Shown: one piece after another, positions 1 to 10,280 of the stretch
How the letters are laid out: each line of letters opens with the position of its first letter
How positions within the stretch are numbered: the first letter of the stretch is position 1
Assembly (NCBI GenBank): GCA_002457435.1
Contig: NTLA01000003.1
Coordinates: forward strand, 62,001 to 126,000
From: Acidimicrobiales bacterium MED-G01
GTDB lineage: Bacteria > Actinomycetota > Acidimicrobiia > Acidimicrobiales > Poriferisodalaceae
Direction: 5' to 3'
DNA length: 64,000 nt
Made by a program: the position numbers and the translations under genes
The notes under the pieces: model-generated
Databases searched by the model: none
The model's input: the letters and a program-made list of their open reading frames with translations, nothing else
Told to the model about the DNA's origin: nothing

Positions 1-1984
1 TCTCTACTTCTGAGGTAGCGGTATCTACCTCAACTTCTACCGCATGAGCCCCGCTTGCAAAGGTGGCACGGATTGGGGAATACCAGCCAGTCGCTTCGAG
101 ACCGGGATCTTCTCCCGGCTTAATAGGTGGTTCATTTGGGTCCCCCGCACCTGCGAATTGGGTCGCTGCTCGCGCCGCTTCGCTAAACGAGTACCGGAGG
201 GGGTTCGCTAAGACCGCTACTTGAGCGAGAGGTATGCCTCGAGCTGGCGTTCCTTTGACCTGCACTTGAGCATCAACAATCTCGAGGTCGTCAGGATTCG
301 CTTCAAGTGCATCTGCTGCTATCTGGATCGCTTTCTCTTTCACAAGCCGCGCTGCTTCAGCAACAGCGTTACCGCTCATTACCGCAGCTCGCGAAGCAAA
401 GGTGCCAACCGCGTATTGAAAGCGTCGAGTGTCGCCGGTAACCACTTCGACATCTTCAAAGGGAACACCCAATTCGTCAGAGACAATCTGGGCAAAAACA
501 GTGTGGTGACCCTGGCCACTTGAGGCAAGTCCGGTAGATACTTGAACCTTTCCCCCGGTCTCTACCCGAACATGGCCTCCTTCGTAAGGGCCGAGTCCGG
601 TGCCTTCGACGTAACACGCCACACCAATACCGCGACGCCGACCCGGTGGTGTTTGGGAACGTCGTTCAGAGAAATCGTCCCAGTCAATCATTGCCAAAAC
701 TTTCTCTAAAAGTTCCGGATAATTACCTGAGTCGTAGATGGCTGGACGACCGTCTTGGAAGATCATGCCCAAGTCGTAAGGAAATTCGTCGGGTTGTATG
801 AAGTTACGTCTCCTTAACTCCGCGCGATCAATCTCCAGAAATGCTGCGATCCGGTCGATAGTTCGCTCCATTGAGAACACTGCGTGAGGACGGGCAGCCC
901 CTCGATAAGGGGTCACCTGAACCGTGTTCGTATAAACACTTCTGAACCGAACTCGGTAGTTCGGCAGCTTGTAGGGTCCCGGTAATTGAGTGGCTGTGAT
1001 CAGTGGGGCGATCATCCCATAAGGGGTGTAGGCACCGTTGTCGTGGACGAAGTCCACATCTAACCCCAGGATTCGTCCCTCTTCATCAAATCCAACCTTG
1101 ATCTGGTGCCGCTGAGCTCTTTCATGTGACGAGGAGATGAAATGCTCAACGCGGTCTTCGGTGAACTTGACTGGGCACTCGTATTCGATTGCACCCCATG
1201 CGGTAAGGATGTCTTCGGGCCAAGGATGAATGACTTTTGTGCCGAAGCCTCCACCCACATCAATCGCAAACACGTCAACTTGCTCATCGGGAATCTCGAG
1301 AATATTTGCTACGGCAAAGCGGACACTCGTTGGGGTCTGGGTGGCATTTTGAATACGTAGTTTTCGGCCGTGTCGATCCCATGTTGCATGACTTGCTCTG
1401 CCCTCTAGGGAACTGCCCATGCTCCGTTCCATGTCGAGATTTAGTTCAAGTACATGCGGAGCCTCGACCAATGCCTGATCCACGTCCCCTACGTGCTCAG
1501 CATGGTCAGCTGCAACATTTCCTGGTACATCGTCGTGCACTAAATTTGCGCCAAGAGCCGCGTCAATCCCAACAATTGCCTCTCCCGGCTCATATTCGAC
1601 AATCACTCGTTCCGCTGCATCTTCGCCCACGTAGCGATCTGTTGCGAAGATCGCCACTACCGCCTCACCTACATAGCGAACATGTTCCTTAGCGAGGATG
1701 TATTGCGTTCTGGGAGCTACCAGCGATGGGTGAGGGATCAACAGAGGTAGTGGTTCAACCAGACGGCCCGGTAAATCGCTGTAGGTCAGAACCGCCCGGA
1801 CACCTTCGACTTCGCATGCTTCTGAAATATCAATGGAAAGTATTCGCGCATTGGCATACGGGGATCTAACCATGGTTAACGAAAGACCTGCTGACCCCGC
1901 ATCATCAGTAAACGAACCACGGCCTCTTACCAGCCGCTCATCCTCGGTTCGGCGAATCGCTCTACCAAAGCTCTGTGGCGTCAT
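1..1984 (-). CDS. xanthine dehydrogenase/CO dehydrogenase-family molybdopterin-binding large subunit (CoxL-like), truncated by window start
   Basis: Manual minus-strand translation from ATG at 1984 (overlapping the small-subunit stop): MTPQSFGRAIRRTEDERLVRGRGSFTDDAGS...GGGFGTKV...TPYRGAARPHAVFSMER...SSGQGHHTVFAQI; open to the window edge. Confidence 0.9.
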   Translation of the reverse strand, partial: MTPQSFGRAIRRTEDERLVRGRGSFTDDAGSAGLSLTMVRSPYANARILSIDISEACEVEGVRAVLTYSDLPGRLVEPLPLLIPHPSLVAPRTQYILAKEHVRYVGEAVVAIFATDRYVGEDAAERVIVEYEPGEAIVGIDAALGANLVHDDVPGNVAADHAEHVGDVDQALVEAPHVLELNLDMERSMGSSLEGRASHATWDRHGRKLRIQNATQTPTSVRFAVANILEIPDEQVDVFAIDVGGGFGTKVIHPWPEDILTAWGAIEYECPVKFTEDRVEHFISSSHERAQRHQIKVGFDEEGRILGLDVDFVHDNGAYTPYGMIAPLITATQLPGPYKLPNYRVRFRSVYTNTVQVTPYRGAARPHAVFSMERTIDRIAAFLEIDRAELRRRNFIQPDEFPYDLGMIFQDGRPAIYDSGNYPELLEKVLAMIDWDDFSERRSQTPPGRRRGIGVACYVEGTGLGPYEGGHVRVETGGKVQVSTGLASSGQGHHTVFAQIVSDELGVPFEDVEVVTGDTRRFQYAVGTFASRAAVMSGNAVAEAARLVKEKAIQIAADALEANPDDLEIVDAQVQVKGTPARGIPLAQVAVLANPLRYSFSEAARAATQFAGAGDPNEPPIKPGEDPGLEATGWYSPIRATFASGAHAVEVEVDTATSEVE

Positions 1985-2499
1985 GTCTTGTCCGACCTGG
2001 AAATCTCAGCGGCATATCTGACTGCAGTACGTATATTTTGATAGCCAGTGCAGCGACACAAATTGCCTGCGATGGCCTCGGTGATCTCTTCCTCGGTGGG
2101 GTCATCATTTTGCTCAATCAATGCACACGCCGTCATGAGGAAGCCCGGTGTACAAAATCCGCATTGCAGACCATGGCATTCTTTAAAAGCTTCCTGAACA
2201 GGATGCAATTCGCCGTCGTCAGCAGCTAACCCTTCGACTGTTCGAATTTCCCTGTCTTGAACAGCAACCGCGAAAGTCAGGCAGGAACGAACCGGGGCAC
2301 CGTCAACAAGTACCGTGCAACAACCACAGACACCGTGCTCACATCCGACATGTGTCCCGGTCAAACCCAATTCACCTCTTAGTGCATCTGACAAAAGCCT
2401 TCGCGCCGGAGCAGTGATTTGCTGTGTCTCACCATTTACTTTCAGCCTGATTTCGTAAGATTGTTCGGCGTTCATGTGCATGCTTCCAACGATGCCCAA
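1981..2499 (-). CDS. (2Fe-2S)-binding small subunit of molybdenum hydroxylase (CoxS-like)
   Basis: GCEHGVCGCCTVLVDG and CGFCTPGFLM...GNLCRCTGYQNI 2Fe-2S motifs. Confidence 0.93.
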   Translation of the reverse strand: MGIVGSMHMNAEQSYEIRLKVNGETQQITAPARRLLSDALRGELGLTGTHVGCEHGVCGCCTVLVDGAPVRSCLTFAVAVQDREIRTVEGLAADDGELHPVQEAFKECHGLQCGFCTPGFLMTACALIEQNDDPTEEEITEAIAGNLCRCTGYQNIRTAVRYAAEISRSDKT

Positions 2500-3320
2500 C
2501 CCATCTCAGCGGCTAAGTGCCGCCGATAATCGGCAGATGCCTGAAGATCACCGTGGGGTTCCAATTGGGAACTCAAAAAATTGTAAACCTCGCTGTGCCC
2601 AACATCTTCGATTCTGTTACCTCTCAACAAATCATCGAAACTAACCAAGGTTGGTACGGGGCCGACCGAAAGAAAGGCCGCTCGCGCAGAGCGGACTTGG
2701 TCGTTACTGTCATATTCGACAACGCTCACAGCCCCAGCCACGGCGTAATCGCCGTGTCTTCTAGCTACTTCGCGAAATGAACTGACTGTCCGTGGGCCCA
2801 GTTTCGGAAAAATTGCGGAGATAAGGAGCTCGTCTTCTCTTAATGACGATTGCAATGGGCCTTCGAATAAATCTGTGGCTTCAATGGTCCGACCGCCAGA
2901 TACTGAGGCTGTCTGGACTTTCCCATTCAGGACGCTGATCACAGCTGTCATCTCTCCTGCTGGATCGGCATGCGCTAAAGATCCACACAGGGTGCCACGA
3001 TTTCGAATTACTTCGTGAGCGATGAGCCTCTCGGCCTCCGCAAGGAGGGGCAGCTCGGACTCAACTTGTTCACTTTGAAGCACTTGGCTGTGAGTGACGG
3101 AGGCACCAATTTCTACTTCATTTTCATTTGCTTTCATTTCGCTGAGTTCGGCGAGACCGGAGATATCTATCAGATGCGTCGGGGTCGCGAGCCGGAAGTT
3201 CATAAGGGGTATGAGACTTTGACCCCCAGCAAGTATCTTGGCGTCTTCAAGTTCAGAGAGAAGCTGTACAGCCTCCTCTACCGAAGCAGCAGGGTGATAA
3301 CTAAACGGCGGTGGCTTCAC
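2472..3320 (-). CDS. FAD-binding medium subunit of molybdenum hydroxylase (CoxM-like)
   Basis: FSYHPAASVEEAVQLL...AGGQSLIPLMNFRLA and NRGTLCGSLAHADPAGE motifs. Confidence 0.92.
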   Translation of the reverse strand: MKPPPFSYHPAASVEEAVQLLSELEDAKILAGGQSLIPLMNFRLATPTHLIDISGLAELSEMKANENEVEIGASVTHSQVLQSEQVESELPLLAEAERLIAHEVIRNRGTLCGSLAHADPAGEMTAVISVLNGKVQTASVSGGRTIEATDLFEGPLQSSLREDELLISAIFPKLGPRTVSSFREVARRHGDYAVAGAVSVVEYDSNDQVRSARAAFLSVGPVPTLVSFDDLLRGNRIEDVGHSEVYNFLSSQLEPHGDLQASADYRRHLAAEMGWASLEACT

Positions 3321-4147
3321 AACTCTGCGCCCTTAATTTCATCAATTAATCGTTGCACGGTCGTTTCGATTGGTGTCAATTCTCCTACTAAAGCACGAAG
3401 CTGCGCCGTCGAACCTTGCAAACCATATTGGTCCATATAGTCGAACATCATCTGTATTTCTTTAGGAGTGTCCGCCGGTGCGGGTCTTTCATGAGCTTTG
3501 ACCACATCCCCTGTTAGTGAGGTCAACATATCGGCAATCTCCTGGTGACTGATCGAGCCAACTCCGCAAAGGTCCCAACCAGAACCTGCTTCTATCTCTC
3601 CACCAAGAAGCACGTTCGCTGCTCGACCTACGTCCACAAGATCAATCATTGCTGTTTGGGCGTGAACTGAATATGGCAATACAAGTTCCCCGTTCACCAG
3701 TGCGGATTCAATATAGGGCTTCAGATTTTGGACATACGGAGCGGATCTAGCAAATGTGACACTGAGGGGTTTGGCTTCTAGCAATATTTCTTCGACTAGT
3801 AATTTTCTCCAGTGGTGCGGCATTTTCTGCGTCTGCGGATGCAAAACGGAGTGGTAGACCAAGTGTTCTAATTCTCTCGCTTGGGAAGCCAATGCAGTGC
3901 CAATTTCGACTTCTCTTTCGTGGAAGTTAGGGCAAATGTGATATGCGGAATGCGCGTCTTTAAACAGCTCTCGTAACGTCAGATTTTCAGTCATATCCCC
4001 AACAACAACGTCGCAACCCAAGGCCTCCAAGTTCTGCGCTTGTTGTTTGTTGCGCGCCAACGCCCGAATGTTCCACGCTTCACCGCAAGCCCGTATAACA
4101 GCTTGCCCGGTTTTACCTTGGGCTCCGGTAACTGCGAGCGTCGGCAT
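3317..4147 (-). CDS. NmrA-like NAD(P)-binding atypical SDR protein
   Basis: N-terminal TGAQGKTGQAVIRA Rossmann motif; NmrA-like overall. Confidence 0.8.
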   Translation of the reverse strand: MPTLAVTGAQGKTGQAVIRACGEAWNIRALARNKQQAQNLEALGCDVVVGDMTENLTLRELFKDAHSAYHICPNFHEREVEIGTALASQARELEHLVYHSVLHPQTQKMPHHWRKLLVEEILLEAKPLSVTFARSAPYVQNLKPYIESALVNGELVLPYSVHAQTAMIDLVDVGRAANVLLGGEIEAGSGWDLCGVGSISHQEIADMLTSLTGDVVKAHERPAPADTPKEIQMMFDYMDQYGLQGSTAQLRALVGELTPIETTVQRLIDEIKGAEL

Positions 4148-4197
4148 CGCATCGATAGTAGCCTTTATGAGCGAGGCGGGTTACTTGGTGTGGGCCA

Positions 4198-5100
4198 GTG
4201 AACACTAATGACGAATCCCATCGACGCGTAGTGGTTGCACTAGGCGGCAACGCGATTGCGCCCAGCGACGGGGACTACAGCGCGAAAGAACAGACAGCCA
4301 ACATTGCGCTTGCTGCTGAGAGCATCGTTGATCTCATTTCGAACGGATACGAACCTGTAATTACCCACGGGAACGGTCCCCAAGTTGGCAACTTGCTTCT
4401 AAAAAATGAACTTTCAGCGAGCTTCGTGCCCGCTATGCCACTCGATTGGTGTGTCGCTCAAACACAAGCCACAATTGGGTTCACTCTGGTGACTGAAATT
4501 GAATCGGAGCTACAACGAAGGTCATTGTCCCGGCAGGTTACGAGCGTCGTGACCCGAGTAGAAGTGAGTCCTGAAGACCCAAGTTTCAATTCACCTGTTA
4601 AACCAATAGGGCGGCCACGCGACGACGGAACACGGCGCTTGGTCCCTTCTCCTCCTCCAATTGAAATACTTGACATTCCGGTTATCGAATCGCTCCTCAA
4701 CTTAGATGTGGTCGTGGTGGCTTGCGGTGGGGGCGGGATCCCAATGGTCAGAGAAGACAGCACCCTCAGAGGAGTGGAAGCTGTAGTGGACAAAGATTTA
4801 TGCACAGCATTGTTGGCTGAGCAGATTGCGGCCACACGCATGGTGATTGTCACAGATGTTGACGGCATCAAGACCAATTACAAAACCGATACTGAAGAGC
4901 TAATTCGCTCTATCAGCACTCAAGATCTCAGGGCGCTATTACAAAATGGTGAGTTTCCAGCGGGTTCAATGGCACCAAAGATCCTCTCGGTTCTGCAATT
5001 CATTGATGCAACCGGAGGGACCGCTGCCATCGGCGCTTTGAACGACTTGACTGCGGTAGTAAACGGTATGGCGGGCACCCAAATCCACCCAAACGAATAG
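4198..5100 (+). CDS. arcC: carbamate kinase
   Basis: VVVALGGNAI, THGNGPQVGNLL, VVACGGGGIP, VDKDL, AGSMAPKI motifs; GTG start. Confidence 0.9.
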   Translation: MNTNDESHRRVVVALGGNAIAPSDGDYSAKEQTANIALAAESIVDLISNGYEPVITHGNGPQVGNLLLKNELSASFVPAMPLDWCVAQTQATIGFTLVTEIESELQRRSLSRQVTSVVTRVEVSPEDPSFNSPVKPIGRPRDDGTRRLVPSPPPIEILDIPVIESLLNLDVVVVACGGGGIPMVREDSTLRGVEAVVDKDLCTALLAEQIAATRMVIVTDVDGIKTNYKTDTEELIRSISTQDLRALLQNGEFPAGSMAPKILSVLQFIDATGGTAAIGALNDLTAVVNGMAGTQIHPNE

Positions 5101-5124
5101 CCGAAACACGAGGTCCGGATCTGT

Positions 5125-5880
5125 TTATTTCTCTCGCCTGGTCCCTGAGTATTTTTTCATACCTTCGGTAAGCCAACCGGAAGCCGATATCAGAGAATTC
5201 TGCTGAGCACCCATAACAAGAGCGTCCGCCAGCGGCATATTTCTAGCCGCATGATGGATTTCTTTCGCTGCCCTAACCGCTGTCGGGTTAAGGGTGGTCA
5301 AGTGCGAAATGAAGGTGTTTGCAACTTCAGACAACTCTTCAGGGTCTTCGGCCAGTCGATTTATGAGACCCATCTCGTAGAGCCGTCGCGCCGAAATAGC
5401 CTCGCCGAGGAGTGCCCACTCCAAAGCAAGTCTCGGCGCGACAAGTTTCGCTAATAAAGGAGTGTTGACCGCCGCTGGAAATCCATTTCGCATTTCAAAT
5501 GCTCCGAACACAGCCTTGCTATCTGAAATGACGAAATCGCAGCCCATAGCGAGTGTGAAGCCACCTGCCACTGCATATCCCTCTACCACTGCGACAGAAA
5601 GCTTTGGGAATTGTCGTAATTGTTGAAAGATCTCTTCCCATTGGCTTTCGCGTTTCAATATCGCATCCAAACTGGAGTCGACTTGCTCACTGAGGTCGCG
5701 CCCTGCACAAAAGGTGCCATTTGCACCAGTGATGAGAAGACAGCGACAGCTCTCGGCTCGGGCAGCATCAGAAATTGCTGAACTTAGGTCAGCGATCATG
5801 CTGGCGTTAAACGCGTTTTTCACCTCAGGCGCGTCCAAGATCACACTTACCACCGCCCCGTCTTCCTCTGTGCGAATCAT
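5125..5880 (-). CDS. enoyl-CoA hydratase/isomerase family protein
   Basis: Crotonase fold sequence (ITGANGTFCAGRDLSE, GYAVAGGFTLAMGCDFVIS). Confidence 0.88.
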   Translation of the reverse strand: MIRTEEDGAVVSVILDAPEVKNAFNASMIADLSSAISDAARAESCRCLLITGANGTFCAGRDLSEQVDSSLDAILKRESQWEEIFQQLRQFPKLSVAVVEGYAVAGGFTLAMGCDFVISDSKAVFGAFEMRNGFPAAVNTPLLAKLVAPRLALEWALLGEAISARRLYEMGLINRLAEDPEELSEVANTFISHLTTLNPTAVRAAKEIHHAARNMPLADALVMGAQQNSLISASGWLTEGMKKYSGTRREK

Positions 5881-6002
5881 TCAGTGCCCCTTCACAAACC
5901 CCACTATGTCAAAACGCTATTTGCGTGTTCGTCCACTCATACAAGAATTTAATCCCTCTGTGTGCAGACACGAGATCTCACTTAATTGGGTCTCGGCTCA
6001 GG

Positions 6003-6083
6003 TCAGAGAATTGCTCTCCACGCCGCCCAGACATAGGCAACGAGAACAATCAAAAAGATCCAGCGCCAGACTCGTTTACTCAC
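6003..6083 (-). CDS. putative 26-aa single-pass membrane microprotein
   Basis: Manual translation from GTG at 6083: (M)SKRVWRWIFLIVLVAYVWAAWRAIL*; basic N-terminus plus hydrophobic helix; no clear SD. Confidence 0.25.
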   Translation of the reverse strand: MSKRVWRWIFLIVLVAYVWAAWRAIL

Positions 6084-6177
6084 GACTTCAAAACTAAGCG
6101 TTGAAACTACTTAGTCCACTGCGTTTTGTTTCATGCCTGAGACTCCCCCAGTTTGGTGTATCCCCCGCAAAGTTTGA

Positions 6178-7881
6178 CTACCAAAGGCAGCTGCATTCAA
6201 CGGTAGCTTCCAGTGCTTTCCAACGAAAGGGAGTCGGTTCAGACGCAGCTCCGCATCCAGTACATCGGAGCACAAAATTCCCGTCTACCTTGCTCATCGT
6301 GACCGGTTGTTCACCAGTCGACAACCTGGCTTCCTTTTTTGGGGAAACCTTTTGCCGCATTATCTCGGGGAGTTCCAACACGTCGAAGTCGAGGTACAAG
6401 GGGTCTGGTGTCAAGGACGGAGGGTTGTCCCATGCTTCTCTATGAGCATCGGTCTCTTCTGACCAACCTAAAAAACTCAACCATGCGTACTGATCTATGG
6501 AATCAAGGTTGTCTGGGATCTCCTCGACCGAACTCATAGGACCAATTTTCTCCGGGACGATTGGCTCGTCCGGTCCGGAATAATTGAGAAATTCAACAAG
6601 TTCGGTTTGTTCACCTATCCCGAAAATACGAGCCGACTCACTGATGTCCTCTATTTCCTCCATGAACCCATCACGTTCAGATGCTGTCGGGTCCTCCAGG
6701 GTGTCACTCGCATACAACACAACGAATCGGGCCCCGACACCGCGCTGCTTTAGGCGCAGAATCCGTCCCATTCGCTGAATCATCTGCCTTCGCGTTCGGC
6801 TCGCATTAACAACGACACCAAGATTGGCGTCGGGAACATCAATACCTTCATCAAGAACCCGAGGTGCTGCTACCGCATCCAGCTTTCCGTCGCGAAGGTC
6901 ATTCAAGATAGTTTCTCTTTCCAAACGGGCAGTATCTCCGGTGATAATTTCAATGCCCAACAGGGGATCTAACCGATTGATGGCGTGGTTGGCGGCCTTT
7001 ACTGTTTGAGTGAAAATGAGGGCGCCCGACGCCTTTAGGATTACCGACGAAAAGTTTGATAGGACTTCATATTTTGAACGACTTGTGGCAACTATCTCAC
7101 GTCGTTTTGAAAAGGAATCCAGATATGTGGATGCGGCTTTCCCATTAGGCCCAGCATCATTTTCTGACAAATAGCTGACTGCAGCTAAGAAGGCACCGAA
7201 AGGATCTTGAGGCATATCGGGAATGGCCCTCAATGTTTGTCGGGCAGCGACTAATTCTGCCTCCATCAAGTCGTATTCGTCTCGTTCTTCTTTGGCTAAA
7301 GGAACTGCTACAAACGCGACTCTCGGTTGAGCGCACACCCCGTCGGCAATGGCCTGACCAAAATCGTATTTATAACAAACGCCACCAAAATAGGGGACAA
7401 GAGTTTTCTCAACGGCGTCGTCTGATCTTTCAAGTGTCGCTGTTAACCCCAAACGTTCTTCATATTCATGAATGAGTGATTTGCGCAAGGTCGCTCCTCC
7501 AAACCCATGGCATTCATCAGCGATCAAAAGACCCCCAAGGTCTCCTGGTGGCAACGGTTTCTTTGCGCTGGCAGAGTGTCGAGTCGTCACCAACACATCA
7601 CAATCGTCCGCCCTGTCACTAAAACTGTCTCCTAATCGTCCAATGACGCAGTGGGGCAAAGCTTTCTTAAGGCTTTCAGACCATTGCTCCATAAGGACAC
7701 GGCTAGGAACAACGACCAGCACAAACAGGCCACGTCTGTGAGCATCAGCTGCCGCTTGCATGGCAACATTTGTTTTTCCGGCCCCGGTGACAGCTTCAAT
7801 TATTCCGCGCCGGCCACATCTCAACCAGCTTGCCAACGCCAGCAGTTGCCATTTGTAGAGGAAATGTTGCGACTTATTCAT
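6178..7881 (-). CDS. SF2 DEAD/DEAH-box helicase (XPB/type III res-like) with C-terminal Cys cluster
   Basis: Walker A VTGAGKTNVA, Walker B IADECHGF, GLTAT, C-terminal helicase motif QRMGRILRLK, tail CTGCG...CSC. Confidence 0.85.
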   Translation of the reverse strand: MNKSQHFLYKWQLLALASWLRCGRRGIIEAVTGAGKTNVAMQAAADAHRRGLFVLVVVPSRVLMEQWSESLKKALPHCVIGRLGDSFSDRADDCDVLVTTRHSASAKKPLPPGDLGGLLIADECHGFGGATLRKSLIHEYEERLGLTATLERSDDAVEKTLVPYFGGVCYKYDFGQAIADGVCAQPRVAFVAVPLAKEERDEYDLMEAELVAARQTLRAIPDMPQDPFGAFLAAVSYLSENDAGPNGKAASTYLDSFSKRREIVATSRSKYEVLSNFSSVILKASGALIFTQTVKAANHAINRLDPLLGIEIITGDTARLERETILNDLRDGKLDAVAAPRVLDEGIDVPDANLGVVVNASRTRRQMIQRMGRILRLKQRGVGARFVVLYASDTLEDPTASERDGFMEEIEDISESARIFGIGEQTELVEFLNYSGPDEPIVPEKIGPMSSVEEIPDNLDSIDQYAWLSFLGWSEETDAHREAWDNPPSLTPDPLYLDFDVLELPEIMRQKVSPKKEARLSTGEQPVTMSKVDGNFVLRCTGCGAASEPTPFRWKALEATVECSCLW

Positions 7882-8056
7882 AGACCAATCCGTTGAAAGA
7901 CGCTAAGGCCCAGTGCCCGTAATTCCACGCCATAAGATGAGGTTCCTCTATTCGGGATTTCCGAAATTGAGTCATTTCACCAACTATGGACTTCCTACCT
8001 AAGGGCAAGCCAACCCAAAGCCTTAGTTACCCAACTAACAACTTCACGGATCACCA

Positions 8057-8707
8057 TTGACCACCACTGACAGCAAACCTCTATTTCGGGGAGTGTCACA
8101 TCGGGCTGCTTTTATGGCGTCGGTTACGCTTGCCCCGATTGTGGTTGTCTCAGCCCCAGGGGTATGGCCACGGCTGGTCACAGGTCTTTACACACTGTCG
8201 ATAGTTGCCTTGTTCGGAGTATCGGCCTTGTACCACAGGGTTAATTGGGGTCCTGTCAACCATCGACGACTCCAAAAGTTTGATCACGTAACGATTTTTC
8301 TTGCTATCGCAGCTACTTACACACCGGTGGCAGCCTTCGTACTGTCCCCTTGGGCCGCGAAGTTGGTGTTAGTCATGGTGTGGAGTGGCGCCTTTTTGGG
8401 TGCGTTAATACGCATTCGATTCTCTCATTCTCCCCAATGGGTTGTTACAGCCCCGTATTTAATCGTTGGCTGGTGTTTGCTCGCGGTCATCAAGGATGCG
8501 TGGCAACAACTTGGAGTGGTGGGGTTCATTCTTTTTCTTTCTGGAGGAATGCTGTACACGGCTGGCGCTGTGATATTTGCTACGCAAAGACCTAACCCTT
8601 GGCCACACAAGTTTGGCTTTCACGAAATCTTTCACACGTTCACGGTGGCAGCCGCGTCACTTCACTACATCGCGTTCGTATTCGTTGTTCTTCCCAAAGC
8701 TCAATGA
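8057..8707 (+). CDS. hemolysin III / PAQR-like membrane protein
   Basis: RGVSHRAAF...SALYHRVNW...KFDHVTIFLAIAATYTP...FGFHEIFHTFTVAAASLHY. Confidence 0.88.
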   Translation: MTTTDSKPLFRGVSHRAAFMASVTLAPIVVVSAPGVWPRLVTGLYTLSIVALFGVSALYHRVNWGPVNHRRLQKFDHVTIFLAIAATYTPVAAFVLSPWAAKLVLVMVWSGAFLGALIRIRFSHSPQWVVTAPYLIVGWCLLAVIKDAWQQLGVVGFILFLSGGMLYTAGAVIFATQRPNPWPHKFGFHEIFHTFTVAAASLHYIAFVFVVLPKAQ

Positions 8708-8738
8708 TGTGCGGCGAACCGTGGTCGGAACGGTCTTT

Positions 8739-10280
8739 TCACGTCACTTTGAACGTGGCGGCGAAGAAGCAGTGTGGAGGAAGTTGCGCCAACGGAGCGT
8801 CATTATCTGATGTTTCAAACGCACTCCGCTGCACGGCATCCGGTTTGTCCCATGTGTTCTGCGTTGACGGGGTTGGATGATGCAAAATCTCGCTAGAAAC
8901 AGTCTGGAGATGTGCCCCGGACAGATTGATTGTTAAATCCACGGTGCAATCGACTGCGCGGTTCACTGCATAGACGTACAACTCGCTGTTGTCGTTCAAT
9001 ATGGCTGCCCCATCTACCATTGCGACGTCTCCAAAATCTGGAGACCCCACAGTCGACCCTTCGTAACCCAGATGCAGTGACCGGCCTTTTCGACGATTCA
9101 CAAACATCGCTAATGCTTCAAAAATGGTCTGCCGCAGCAAATGATCACCATCGGTAAGAACAGGCGCTATGACGTTCACAATCTGGGCGATGTTGGCAAT
9201 TTTCACCACGTCGGCGTTTCGGATGAAACTCATCAAGAACTGGGCACATACAAGTGCATCTTGGAGGTCATACACCTCCTCGACTAGGTGAGCGGGGAAA
9301 TTTCCACCAGCCCACATACCATCTCTATTCCGAGTGCGGTACCAGACGTTCCATTCGTCAAACGCTATAAATGGTCGCTTCGATGAGCGCCGTTTGCCTG
9401 CGACATATCGACATACAGAATCAATTTCTGCGATTTGTTGATCGATCGCCACGCCAGAGGTCAAAAATGCTGCAGTGTCACCGGAGTAGTTGTCCAAATA
9501 CCTGTGAGTGGATAGGTAGTCGGCGAAGCCGCCAACGGCTTCCAGGGCTTCTCTGTCCCAGTTGAGATAGGTCGAGTTGTCGGGCAGCGATGTCCCTGAC
9601 ACCACCAGCTCGATAGATGGATCAACCAGTTTCATCATGTGAGCTGCTTGACGGGCTTTGGTCCCGTATTCGGCCGCTGACAGATGCCCGATCTGCCATG
9701 GCCCGTCCATTTCGTTCCCGAGGCACCACAGTGGAACCTTTGACGTATTTGAGGATTGATCGAGCTCGCGTTGGTTGGTAATAGCTGTCTTTAATTGACC
9801 ATTGGTGTATTCCACCCAATCTGCTGCTTCTTCGGGTGATCCTGTACCTAAATTCACAGCGAACATTGGCGACCACCCAGTTCTGTCACATAGAGACAAG
9901 AACTCGTTGGTACCAAAGCTGTTCGGTTCTATTGTCCCCCACGCCAACTCCCTACGAGTGGGGCGGTTCTCAACAGGTCCAACGCCATCTCTCCAGTGGT
10001 AATTAGATACAAAGTTGCCACCTGGGTAACGCATGACGGTGAAATCAAGTTCATCTAAAGCGGCTAGCACGTCTGTCCGGCATCCAAACTCGTCAGCATG
10101 AGCCGACGTTGGTTCATACACCCCTTCATAGACAGCACGCCCCATGTGTTCCAGGAAGCCGCCAAAGATTCTGGAGTCAACCGGTCCAGCATGATGACGA
10201 GCGTGGAGGTTAAAGGTGGCTTTTGTCACGAAGCGATCGTACTTCCATCTGAAGCACTGATTATTCGCAGGACAAACCAA
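8739..10280 (-). CDS. alpha-N-arabinofuranosidase, GH51-type
   Basis: IFGGFLEHMGRAVYEG, MRYPGGNFVSNYHWRDGVGP, WCLGNEMDGPWQIG, AFDEWNVWY (catalytic Glu contexts). Confidence 0.93.
   Translation of the reverse strand: MVCPANNQCFRWKYDRFVTKATFNLHARHHAGPVDSRIFGGFLEHMGRAVYEGVYEPTSAHADEFGCRTDVLAALDELDFTVMRYPGGNFVSNYHWRDGVGPVENRPTRRELAWGTIEPNSFGTNEFLSLCDRTGWSPMFAVNLGTGSPEEAADWVEYTNGQLKTAITNQRELDQSSNTSKVPLWCLGNEMDGPWQIGHLSAAEYGTKARQAAHMMKLVDPSIELVVSGTSLPDNSTYLNWDREALEAVGGFADYLSTHRYLDNYSGDTAAFLTSGVAIDQQIAEIDSVCRYVAGKRRSSKRPFIAFDEWNVWYRTRNRDGMWAGGNFPAHLVEEVYDLQDALVCAQFLMSFIRNADVVKIANIAQIVNVIAPVLTDGDHLLRQTIFEALAMFVNRRKGRSLHLGYEGSTVGSPDFGDVAMVDGAAILNDNSELYVYAVNRAVDCTVDLTINLSGAHLQTVSSEILHHPTPSTQNTWDKPDAVQRSAFETSDNDAPLAQLPPHCFFAATFKVT

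Noticed and set aside
4458-4877. Minus-strand ORF inside carbamate kinase
   Set aside because: Fully antisense to a well-supported CDS; low-complexity translation; no recognisable domain.
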